From NCBI RefSeq assembly GCF_005519465.1, contig NZ_CP027858.1:5208001-5272000 (forward strand): 64,000 nt of DNA. The letters run 5' to 3'. Shown here piece after piece: positions 8,044 to 15,697 of the stretch. Position 1 is the stretch's first letter; each line of letters begins with the position of its first letter. Below the pieces are notes generated by a model. It searched no databases, had not been told where the DNA came from, and saw nothing but the letters and a program-made list of their open reading frames with translations. Source of the stretch: Streptomyces clavuligerus. Its GTDB lineage: Bacteria; Actinomycetota; Actinomycetes; Streptomycetales; Streptomycetaceae. A program made the translations under genes and the position numbers.

Positions 8044-9276
8044 GTGGACCGCTGCGTTGTGCTGGTGGACGCCGGTTATCTGCTCGGCGCCGCCGCGAGC
8101 CTGCTGGCCGGGGAACCCGCGCGTTCCCGGATCACCGTCGACCACACCGCCCTCATCCAGGGCCTGAGAGAACTCGCCGAACGGGACACGGAACGGCCCC
8201 TGCTGCGCATCTACTGGTTCGACGGCGCGCCCGACCGGGTGCCCCAGCCGGAGCACCGGCGGCTGCGGGTGATGCCCCGGGTCACCGTCCGGCTCGGCGC
8301 CCTGACCCGCAGCGACGGCCGCTGGGCGCAGAAGGGCGTCGACGCCGCCATGCACGCCGAGCTGACCGAGCTGGCGCGCAACCGGGCCTGCTCGGACGTG
8401 GTGCTGGTGACCGGCGACGGCGATCTGCTGCCCGGACTGATGTCCGCCAAGGAACACGGCGTCGCCGTGCATCTGTGGGCCGTCCAGGCCGCCGACGGCG
8501 ACTACAACCAGTCCGAGGACCTGGTCGCCGAGGCCGATGAGCGCCGGGTGCTGGACCGCGCCTGGATCACCACCGCCGTCCGCGCCAAGGAGCTGACCGG
8601 CGTCTGCGCCCCGCAGCCGGTGCCCCGGCCGGAGATCGCCGCCATCCTCTCCGCCCCACTGCCCGAGGCGGCCCTCGCCGCCGCGACCGCGGCCCCCGCA
8701 TCGGCCCCCGAGACCGCCCGCAACGGCTCCCGGCCCGTCGCCGGGAGCACCACGGCGACCGCGCCCCCCGCGTCCAAGGGCGTCCCCACCCCCAAGGACC
8801 TGGCGGGACTGCGCGCCCCCGGCAGCCAGCCCCCGCAGCACCCGGCGACCGCGACCCTGCGCTGGTCGTCCGACAAGGGCTGGATCGAACGCCCCGGGGG
8901 CGGGGCGCCCGGCGAACCGCCGGAGAGCGCCTCCCTGCCCACCCTCGCCCAGCTCACCAGCGCCGAGCAGCGCTGGGCCGACCGGGAGGAGGACATCACC
9001 ACCGTCGGCGGCGACCCCTTCGAGGTCGGCCAGGTGTTCGCCCGCCGCTGGATGGAACGGCTGCCCGAAGCCGGACATGTACAGAAACTCTCCGTCATGT
9101 ACCCCCGGATTCCGCACCGGATCGACGGGGAACTGCTCCGCTACGCCGCGCGCTTCGGCCTCCTCGCCCACAAGGACGACCAGATCGACGAGCACGACCG
9201 CTATGCCATCCGGGCCGGTTTCTGGCGCGAGATCGACGTCCGCACCGCCGGCGACCACACCTCCGCGGGGGAGTGA
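8044..9276 (+). CDS. NYN-domain (PIN-like) protein, putative ribonuclease
   Basis: The N-terminal ~165 residues form a NYN/LabA-like PIN domain. DRCVVLVDAGYLLGAAASLL gives the first acidic strand, QKGVDAAMHAEL the middle acidic helix, and VLVTGDGDLLPGL the third acidic cluster; such domains are metal-dependent RNases. A Pro/Ala-rich linker (about 190-290) leads to a conserved C-terminal region (SVMYPRIPHRIDGELLRYAA) that looks like a small helical, possibly winged-helix, module. GTG 8044 is preferred over GTG 8035, because the AGAGG ribosome binding site directly abuts the latter. Its RNA target is unknown. Confidence 0.8.
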   Translation: MDRCVVLVDAGYLLGAAASLLAGEPARSRITVDHTALIQGLRELAERDTERPLLRIYWFDGAPDRVPQPEHRRLRVMPRVTVRLGALTRSDGRWAQKGVDAAMHAELTELARNRACSDVVLVTGDGDLLPGLMSAKEHGVAVHLWAVQAADGDYNQSEDLVAEADERRVLDRAWITTAVRAKELTGVCAPQPVPRPEIAAILSAPLPEAALAAATAAPASAPETARNGSRPVAGSTTATAPPASKGVPTPKDLAGLRAPGSQPPQHPATATLRWSSDKGWIERPGGGAPGEPPESASLPTLAQLTSAEQRWADREEDITTVGGDPFEVGQVFARRWMERLPEAGHVQKLSVMYPRIPHRIDGELLRYAARFGLLAHKDDQIDEHDRYAIRAGFWREIDVRTAGDHTSAGE

Positions 9277-9360
9277 GCCCACCGCCGCCACGGCCCGCGC
9301 CACGAAGTGAGCACGCCCCCGACGGGGAGCGGCGCGGAGGACCCCGTACTCTCGTACCTC

Positions 9361-10344
9361 GTGAGTACGGTGTGTGTGGTGCGGCGGCTGGTCAAGACCT
9401 ACCCTGCCGCGCGCGCACGCCGGGGAGTCCCGGCGACGCCCGAGGTACGGGCGACGGACGGGGTCAGCCTGGAGGTCCGGGGCGGTGAGATCTTCGGTCT
9501 CCTCGGCCCGAACGGCGCCGGGAAGTCCACGCTCGTCCGCCAGCTCACCGGTCTGATGCGGCCCGACGCGGGCAGTGTCGAGGTGCTGGGCCACGACCTT
9601 GTGCGCCACCCCGAGCGGGCGGCGCGGCTCATCGGCTACCTCGGCCAGGAGTCCACCGCCCTCGACGAGCTGACCGTCGCACTGGCCGCCGAGACCACCG
9701 GACGGCTGCGCGGGCTCACCACCCGGGACGCCCGTGCCGAGCGGGACGGCGTCCTCGGCGAACTCGGCCTCGACGAACTGGCCGGACGGCCGCTCAAGAA
9801 GCTCTCCGGCGGTCAGCGGCGGCTCGCCTGCTTCGCCGCCACCCTGGTCGGGCGGCGTCCGCTGCTCGTCCTGGACGAACCCACCACCGGTATGGACCCG
9901 GTGGCCCGGCGTGCCGTCTGGGCGGCGGTCGACCGCCGCCGCGCCGAACACGGCACCACCGTCGTCCTCGTCACCCACAATGTGATCGAGGCCGAGACGG
10001 TGCTCGACCGGGTCGCGGTCCTGGAACGGGGCCGGGTGATCGCCTGCGACACCCCCGGCGGGCTGAAGGAACGGATCGCGGGCGAGGTACGCGTGGAACT
10101 GGTGTGGCGCGAACGGGCGCCGCTGGAGGTGCCCGAGGTGGCCGCGCTGCGCGGATCGGCACAGGAGTCCGGGCGCCGCTGGGTGCTCAGACTCGCGCCG
10201 GACGAGGCGCGCGCGGCCGTCGCCGCGGTGACGGGGGGCGCGGCGTTCGCCGCGCTCGACGACTTCACGCTGGCGACGCCCAGCCTGGAGGACGTGTACT
10301 TGGCGCTCGGGGGGAACGCGATGAAGGGGCTGGTCAAGGCGTGA
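9361..10344 (+). CDS. ABC transporter ATP-binding protein (DrrA type)
   Basis: ATPase subunit of an ABC exporter. Walker A is LLGPNGAGKSTLV, the signature is LSGGQRRLA and Walker B is RPLLVLDEPTTGMDP, followed by the H-loop VTHN. The C-terminal extension after the ATPase core is typical of DrrA/CcmA-like exporters. An earlier in-frame GTG at 9307 exists. GTG 9361 is preferred because a TACTCT -10 candidate (9347-9352) would give a leaderless transcript there and the conserved family region begins at this point. It overlaps the permease gene by four bases (GTGA). The exported substrate is unknown. Confidence 0.9.
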   Translation: MSTVCVVRRLVKTYPAARARRGVPATPEVRATDGVSLEVRGGEIFGLLGPNGAGKSTLVRQLTGLMRPDAGSVEVLGHDLVRHPERAARLIGYLGQESTALDELTVALAAETTGRLRGLTTRDARAERDGVLGELGLDELAGRPLKKLSGGQRRLACFAATLVGRRPLLVLDEPTTGMDPVARRAVWAAVDRRRAEHGTTVVLVTHNVIEAETVLDRVAVLERGRVIACDTPGGLKERIAGEVRVELVWRERAPLEVPEVAALRGSAQESGRRWVLRLAPDEARAAVAAVTGGAAFAALDDFTLATPSLEDVYLALGGNAMKGLVKA

Positions 10345-11177
10345 GCATCGTGCCCGCTGAGGTGGTGTCCGACCGGACGCTGAGCGAGGGGACCGGGGCC
10401 CGGGGCGCGGAGGCCCGCGCCGCCGCGCCGCTCGCCCCCCGGGCGCGGCTGCTGCCCGCGCTCGGCGCCGTCTACCGCGCCCAGCTCTCCCGCGCCCGGG
10501 TCGCCCGGATTCCGCTGCTCTTCGTGGCGACCTTCCAATCGGTCGGGATCATGGTCCTGATGCGGGGCGTCGTCGACGGCGGGGACGAGGCCCGGGCCGT
10601 GGTCGCGGGCTCCTCCGTGCTGGTCGTCGCCTTCGTCGCGCTCAACCTCCTCGCCCAGTACTTCGGACAGCTCCGGGCGAGCGGCGGTCTCGACCACTAC
10701 GCCACCCTGCCGGTGCCGCCCGCCGCGGTGGTCCTCGGCGCGGCGGGCGCCTACGCCTCCTTCACCGTGCCCGGTACCGTCGTCACGGCGGTCGCGGGCA
10801 GCGTGCTCTTCTCCCTGCCGCTCACCCATCTCTGGGTCCTGGTGGCGGTGATCCCGCTCGCCGGGGCGGCGCTCGCGGGGCTCGGCGCGGCCCTCGGGCT
10901 GCTCGCGCCCCGCCAGGAACTCGCCACCCTGCTCGGACAGCTCGGGATGTCGGCGGCGCTGCTGCTCGGTGTCCTCCCGGAGGCCCGGATGCCGGAGCCG
11001 ATCGCGTACGCGCGTGATCTGCTGCCGTCCACCTACGGGGTCGAGGCCCTCGCCGAGACCTTCGGCGCCCGGCCCGACTGGGCGTCCGTCGCGCTCGATC
11101 TCACCGTCTGCGCGGCCGTCGGCCTGGTCTCGCTCGCGGCGGCCACCTGGGCGTATCGGCGCGCGGCGGTCCGATGA
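10341..11177 (+). CDS. ABC transporter permease (DrrB / ABC-2 type)
   Basis: A 278-residue ABC-2 family membrane subunit, translationally coupled to the ATPase by a GTGA overlap. After a variable cytoplasmic N-terminus (about 40 residues) there are about six hydrophobic segments, beginning IPLLFVATFQSVGIMVLM, and a late conserved loop PEPIAYARDLLPSTYGVEAL near the C-terminus, as in antibiotic and lipid exporters of this class. Together the two genes make a complete simple exporter of the daunorubicin-resistance type. Confidence 0.88.
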   Translation: MSIVPAEVVSDRTLSEGTGARGAEARAAAPLAPRARLLPALGAVYRAQLSRARVARIPLLFVATFQSVGIMVLMRGVVDGGDEARAVVAGSSVLVVAFVALNLLAQYFGQLRASGGLDHYATLPVPPAAVVLGAAGAYASFTVPGTVVTAVAGSVLFSLPLTHLWVLVAVIPLAGAALAGLGAALGLLAPRQELATLLGQLGMSAALLLGVLPEARMPEPIAYARDLLPSTYGVEALAETFGARPDWASVALDLTVCAAVGLVSLAAATWAYRRAAVR

Positions 11178-11211
11178 GGCGTGGCCCGCGCCCGCCTGGC
11201 ACGATGTCCGG

Positions 11212-11826
11212 GTGACCGTACCGCTTTCGCCGCCGCCGAACGACGACCCCTGGCAGGCCCCGCCGCCCGAGGACGACGGGTCCGCCGCGGCCCCGGACCG
11301 CGCCACGGAGGTGCGCGAGGGGGTCCTGGTGCTGCTGGCCGTGACGGTCACGGGGGTGGCGCTGGGGCTGCTGTGGCTGTGGCTTGCGCCCCGGGTGCCG
11401 CTGATCTCCGACGGCAAGGCCGTCTTCCTGGAGAACTCCGAGGGCGAGGAGGCCGTGGGCGCCGACGGCGTCTTCGCGCTGCTCGCGCTCGGCTTCGGGG
11501 TGCTGACCGCGGTCGGAGCCTTTCTCTACCGCCGCCGCGGGGGTGTGCCGCTGGTGGTCGGTCTGGCGCTCGGCGGCATTCTGGCCTCCGTGCTCGCCTG
11601 GCGGCTCGGCGTCTGGCTGGGACCGGACCCCGATGTCGCCGCGCACGCCCGCTCGGTGGGCCGGGGTGTCCCGTTCGACGCCCCGCTCAAGCTCACCGCG
11701 AAGGGCATGCTGCTGGCCTGGCCGATCGCGGCGATGGTCACCCATCTGCTGCTCACGGCCCTCTTCGCGCCGAGGGACCCGGAGCCGCTGCCGCCCGCTC
11801 CCGCCGCCTGGCCCCCACGGACCTGA
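11212..11826 (+). CDS. Four-helix membrane protein (DUF2567-like)
   Basis: A 204-residue membrane protein with a Pro/Asp-rich N-terminus and four hydrophobic segments (starting near VLVLLAVTVTGVALGLLWLW, FALLALGFGVLTAVGAFLYR, GVPLVVGLALGGILASVLAW and MLLAWPIAAMVTHLLLTALF). It resembles the actinobacterial DUF2567 family, an assignment made from memory. It follows the ABC permease by 34 bases and may be cotranscribed. The GTG at 11212 has only a weak ribosome binding site, so the start is tentative. Confidence 0.65.
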   Translation: MTVPLSPPPNDDPWQAPPPEDDGSAAAPDRATEVREGVLVLLAVTVTGVALGLLWLWLAPRVPLISDGKAVFLENSEGEEAVGADGVFALLALGFGVLTAVGAFLYRRRGGVPLVVGLALGGILASVLAWRLGVWLGPDPDVAAHARSVGRGVPFDAPLKLTAKGMLLAWPIAAMVTHLLLTALFAPRDPEPLPPAPAAWPPRT

Positions 11827-11912
11827 GCACAGCCCCGATCCTGATATATCCGGCTGCGTCGGGTCCTGCCCGGACCGGCGGCCCCGCCCCGGCCGCCGTC
11901 GCGGGCGGCGCG

Positions 11913-11981
11913 TCAGGCGGGCCTGCGGCCGTGGTTGGCCTTGCGGGTGCGCCACTTGCGCTTGCGGGTGCGTTTGGACAT
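11913..11981 (-). CDS. Ribosomal protein bL37 (22 aa)
   Basis: A 22-residue, extremely basic peptide beginning MSKRTRKRKWR and ending KANHGRRPA. It closely matches the pattern of bL37, the ~24-residue protein found in mycobacterial 50S subunits by cryo-EM, which also ends in KANHGKRP. GGGGAGG lies about nine bases before the ATG, a strong ribosome binding site for so small a gene. It is followed by a normal TGA and sits between a DUF2567-like gene and a tandem-repeat array. Such genes are usually missed in automatic annotation. Confidence 0.8.
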   Translation of the reverse strand: MSKRTRKRKWRTRKANHGRRPA

Positions 11982-12223
11982 GGACTGCCGCCTCCCCGGT
12001 CCGAAGAGCCCTCTCCACGGTCGTAGCGGAGGAAACCCGCCCCGTCGAGCCCCGGGGACGCATTCCCCGCCAGGGCTTCGGCCCTCCGCGGAGTGACCGC
12101 CCTCCGGCGCGCTGAACGGTCCCGGAGCCGGGTTCCGCCCCGGAGGGCGGGTGTCGCGGCGCAGGATTGCGCGCGGACGCACGGCGAAGGATGGCGGGTA
12201 TCCACCCTCGCTCCGCCGGGGAT

Positions 12224-12926
12224 ACCCCGCCCGGGCCGCCGGGCGCGGGAGAATGCGGGGACCTTCCAGGGCTCCGGACCCAGGTGTGGGCACACCTCTT
12301 GGGTCCTTCCGGTCCAGGTGTGGGCGGATACCTGCCTGGGTCTCCCGGTCCAGGTGTGGGGCATCTCCCGGGCCTCTGGGCCCAGGGGTGGGGGGCTTCG
12401 GGGTCGCCGGACCCAGGGGTGGGGGCACCTCTTGGGGCCTCCCGGCCCAAGGGTGGGCGGGGCCTTCCAGGGTCTCTCGGCCCAGGTGTGGGGGCACCTC
12501 TCCGGGCCTCTCGGCCCAGGTGTGGGCGGGGGACTTCCTGGGTCTCCCGGTCCAGGTGTGGGGCATCTCCCGGGCCTCTGGGCCCAGGGGTGGGGGGCTT
12601 CGGGGTCGCCGGACCCAGGGGGTGGGGCATCTCTTGGGGTCTCCCGGCCCAAGGGTGGGCGGGGCCTTCCAGGGTCTCTCGGCCCAGGTGTGGGGTACCG
12701 CCCCGGGTCTCCCGGTCCAGGTATGGGTGGGGACCTTCCAGGGCCTCCCGGTCCAGGTGTGGGTGGGGACCTTCCAGGGTCTCCCGGCCCAGGTGCGGGG
12801 GCGCCTCCCCCGGCCTCCCGGCCCAGGTGTGGAGGCACCTCCAGGGCCCCGGGCCCAGGGGGAGAGCCCAGGCGGCGGGGTGCTTCACCGCGCCGGGCAC
12901 CCCGCCCGGGCCGCCGGGCGCGGGAG
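12224..12926. repeat. Degenerate minisatellite array flanked by 28-base direct repeats
   Basis: About 18 copies of a 31-36 base unit with the core CCCAGGTGTGGG (first core at 12279, last near 12856). A second-order repeat is visible: the run of units starting at 12351 recurs from 12553, 202 bases later. The array is bracketed by identical 28-base sequences at 12224-12251 and 12899-12926 (key segment GGGCCGCCGGGCGCGGGAG). Unit lengths of 31 to 36 bases and the 202-base period are not multiples of three, so the open frames across it are not credible genes. It lies in the 986-base gap 11982-12967, upstream of the bL37 start and downstream of ybaK; the rest of that gap is empty. Confidence 0.85.
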
Positions 12927-12967
12927 GAGCGCGGCGTCGCGGCGCGGACCGGCCGGGGCGGCCCTCC

Positions 12968-13465
12968 CTAGACGCGGCCGATCGGCGCCAGCACCGCCCC
13001 CGTCAGCTCCGCCAGGTCCCCGGGGGCCAGCTCCACCTCAAGGCCGCGCCGTCCGGCGGAGACACAGATCGTGGCGTGCCCCGACGCGGACCGGTCCAGT
13101 ACCGTCCGCAGCCGCTTGCGCTGCCCCAGCGGCGAGATGCCGCCCCGGACGTACCCGGTGGTCCGCTCGGCCGCCGCCGGGTCGGCCATCGCCGCCTTCT
13201 TGCCGCCGACCGCCGCCGCCAGCGCCTTCAGGTCGAGCTGCCCCGCCACCGGGACCACCGCGACCGTCAGCTCCCCGTCCACGTCGGCGACCAGGGTCTT
13301 GAAGACCCGGTCCGGGGAGACCCCCAGCGCCTCGGCCGCCTCCTCGCCGTACGAGGGGGACGCCGGGTCGTGCTCGTAGGCGTGCACGGTGTACGCCGTG
13401 CCCGCCGCCGTCAGGGCCACCGTCGCCGGGGTGCCGCCGCTCTGCCTCTTCGCCTTCTTCGCCAC
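12968..13465 (-). CDS. ybaK: Cys-tRNA(Pro)/aminoacyl-tRNA deacylase (YbaK/EbsC)
   Basis: A 165-residue member of the YbaK/prolyl-tRNA editing family, which hydrolyses Cys mischarged on tRNA-Pro. Features visible: the ATP-independent editing fold with FKTLVADVDGELTVAVVPV, the conserved lysine in DLKALAAAVGGKKAAMAD, and the glycine-rich YVRGGISPLGQRKRL motif typical of YbaK. Length is normal. It is followed directly by the repeat array and is a single gene on the minus strand. Confidence 0.93.
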   Translation of the reverse strand: MAKKAKRQSGGTPATVALTAAGTAYTVHAYEHDPASPSYGEEAAEALGVSPDRVFKTLVADVDGELTVAVVPVAGQLDLKALAAAVGGKKAAMADPAAAERTTGYVRGGISPLGQRKRLRTVLDRSASGHATICVSAGRRGLEVELAPGDLAELTGAVLAPIGRV

Positions 13466-13576
13466 GCGCGCTCCAGGGGTTCCACGGGTTCCTGATCCGG
13501 TCGGCCCCGGGCCCGCCCGGCGGCGGCGCGGTGCGCGTCCCGTCCGGGCCGGGACCGGGGCGGCGTCCCGGGGCCG

Positions 13577-14317
13577 TCAGTTGGGGTTCATCGGGGTCTG
13601 GGTGAGATGGACCATCGGCACCGACGGAAGGTGCCGCAGCACCGCCGTCTCGGTACGCAGGACGCGCAGCTCCTCGCGGAGCCGCGCCGCCGTGTCCGGG
13701 GCTTCGAGCAGCCGCTGTTTGCAGGGGGTGTCCAGCACCGCGGCGGAGGCCACCAGATACGAGACCACGGAGGGCTCGTCCGGCAGCTCGGCGCCGGTGG
13801 TGAGGGTCCGCTCACGCGCCCCGGCCAGCCGTTTCTGATAGTCGCGGAAGGCCCGCAGCACCCCTTCCGCCAGGGCGCCCGCGCCCTCGCCGGTCTGCTC
13901 CGGGATCTCCTCGACCTCCGCCGTCAGATAGGGGCCGGAGGAGTCGACCGAGAGCAGCCGCACCCGGGTGGTGCCGGTGGCGATCACCTCGAAGCCGCCG
14001 TCCTCGCGCTCCCGGATCGTGGCCGCGTCGGCGACACAGCCCACGGGGTGGAAGACCCGGATCGGGTCCTCGCCGAAGCCCGCCGCGGGTCCCCGCTCGG
14101 GCAGCGCCGTCGGGTCGGGCAGGCCCGGCGCGGTGGGCGCCACCTCGTGGCCGTCGCGGATGGCGACGACGGCGAAGAGGCGTGGCTCGGACCCGTCTTT
14201 CTTGAGGAGCTCGCGCATCATGGCGCGATAGCGCTCCTCGAAGACGTTCAAGGGCAGGACGAGGCCCGGGAACAGCACCGTGTTCAGCGGGAAGAGGGGC
14301 AGCCGTGCGGTGGTCAC
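13577..14317 (-). CDS. LON substrate-binding-domain protein
   Basis: A 246-residue protein containing only the N-terminal domain of Lon protease, with no ATPase or protease part. It begins ARLPLFPLNTVLFPGLVLPL and continues VFEERYRAMM, the characteristic start of this domain, and GCVADAATIREREDGGFEVI is the next conserved block. These stand-alone proteins are widespread but their role is undefined. GTG 14317 is chosen because homology starts there. It is the second gene of a minus-strand pair, 11 bases after the previous stop. Confidence 0.9.
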   Translation of the reverse strand: MTTARLPLFPLNTVLFPGLVLPLNVFEERYRAMMRELLKKDGSEPRLFAVVAIRDGHEVAPTAPGLPDPTALPERGPAAGFGEDPIRVFHPVGCVADAATIREREDGGFEVIATGTTRVRLLSVDSSGPYLTAEVEEIPEQTGEGAGALAEGVLRAFRDYQKRLAGARERTLTTGAELPDEPSVVSYLVASAAVLDTPCKQRLLEAPDTAARLREELRVLRTETAVLRHLPSVPMVHLTQTPMNPN

Positions 14318-14328
14318 GACCGACAAGC

Positions 14329-15369
14329 CTAATGGGCCGGGCGACGGCCTCCCGTGGTCCTGGTCCGCAGGGGTGTCATGGAGGCCACCTGGATGCGTAC
14401 CCCGCCCCGGGTGTCGAGGAACTGTCCGAGCGGATCGTCGGAGAGCCGGTTCCACGGGAACGAGGTGGCGCAGGGCCCGATCAGCCGGAACTGTTCCAGA
14501 GCCTCCTCCCAGCGCCCCTGGCGCACCAGGACGTACGCCGTCAGATTGCGGACCTCGGCCGGCCAGGGGTCCCCCGCGGGGTAGGCCGCCGACAGCGCGA
14601 CGGCGCGGTCGGCCGCCGCGTCCGTCCGTTCCCGTTCCAGCGGGCCGCAGGGGTAGGCGCCGGTCAGCGCCGTGTCCTCCATCCGGGCGAACACCGCCCG
14701 CGTGGGCAGCGCCTGCACCAGCGAGCCGGGCAGCGCGTCCGCCGCCGCCTGCTCGGCGAAGTCGAAGCACTCGCGGTGCGAGCCGTACCACTGCGCGGAG
14801 AGATAGCGCAGGGCCGCCACATGGCAGCCGTAGTGGTGCGGGGAGCGGCTCAGGGCCTCTTCCCACAGGGTCTCGAAGTCGGAGTGACGCGCGTGGATTC
14901 CGCGGGCGTGGTCCAGGGCGATGCGCCAGGGCACCGGGTCGCGGGGGGTGGCCTCCGCCGCCGCGTCGATGAGCGGACCGATCTCCCGCAGCCGCTCCGT
15001 GCGCACCGGCGAGTCCCAGGCCCTGCGCACCGCCAGCTCCGCCTTGACCGTCAGCGCGTCCGGGTCGCGGGGCGCGGCGGTCAGCCAGGAGGAGAGCCAC
15101 TCGCCGCGGGAGTGGGCGAAGTAGGCCAGGCGCATCACATAGCGGTCGCGGTTCTCCCACTCGGCCGCGTCCCGGGTGGTCGCCAGCAGCTTCGCCGCGG
15201 GTTCGTACTCCCCGAGGGCCGCCGCCACGAGAGCCGGGCCGACCCGGTCGTCGGGCGCGTCGAGGAGCACCGCGTCATCCGGCGGCAGACCGTCGGCCAG
15301 CCGGGGGGCGTGGCGGATCATGCGCGAGGTGCGCAGCAGCGCGCGAAGCAATGACATGGTGCGGACCAT
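14329..15369 (-). CDS. Conserved hypothetical TPR-like helical protein
   Basis: A 346-residue soluble protein built of helix-rich repeats resembling tetratricopeptide units (for example DPVPWRIALDHARGIHAR, PHHYGCHVAALRYLSAQWYG and NLTAYVLVRQGRWEEALEQF). There is no catalytic motif. It is probably an interaction scaffold, but no partner is evident. It is cotranscribed with the LON-domain gene downstream. ATG 15369 and ATG 15357 are both possible starts. Confidence 0.75.
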   Translation of the reverse strand: MVRTMSLLRALLRTSRMIRHAPRLADGLPPDDAVLLDAPDDRVGPALVAAALGEYEPAAKLLATTRDAAEWENRDRYVMRLAYFAHSRGEWLSSWLTAAPRDPDALTVKAELAVRRAWDSPVRTERLREIGPLIDAAAEATPRDPVPWRIALDHARGIHARHSDFETLWEEALSRSPHHYGCHVAALRYLSAQWYGSHRECFDFAEQAAADALPGSLVQALPTRAVFARMEDTALTGAYPCGPLERERTDAAADRAVALSAAYPAGDPWPAEVRNLTAYVLVRQGRWEEALEQFRLIGPCATSFPWNRLSDDPLGQFLDTRGGVRIQVASMTPLRTRTTGGRRPAH

Positions 15370-15697
15370 TGAAAGGCGCAGGTGGGGGCGGCGCCAGAGG
15401 GTGGCTGTGAAGCTTTGGTGGCGGCAGGAAGGTTGTTCTGGCGAAGGCCAAGAGACGGTAAAGAAAGAGGCGGAGGTGCGGCGGATGGGCCGGGAGTGCC
15501 GGGGTCTCCGCCCCTGAAGAAACTCTCAACACACCAGTCTCACAGGTCACATGAAAATCAGAGCGAGCATACGTACCTCGTGTCCCAGGGCCCCCGCTTC
15601 TGCCGGGGAACGGCTGAAAGTCCTCGGTCCCCACCCGGCTCCGGGACGGCGACCACCCGGCTCCCCGTCGGCTCCGGCCGTCCGCCCGGCCCCGCGC
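15370..15697. other. 328-base intergenic region without a gene
   Basis: This gap lies between two minus-strand genes and should hold the promoter of the TPR-like gene. It is less GC-rich on the side near 15400-15480 (AAGCTTTGG, GGTAAAGAAAGAGG). I see no convincing gene, RNA or inverted repeat. Confidence 0.5.

Noticed and set aside
12279..12860. CRISPR-like regularity in the 12 kb array
   Set aside because: Units are contiguous, degenerate and of variable length, with no unique spacers and no cas genes.
12167..13495. Long plus-strand open frame giving a Gly/Pro repeat protein of 442 residues
   Set aside because: It runs through an array whose units are 31-36 bases and then antisense to ybaK; frame openness is a GC effect and the repeat does not preserve phase.
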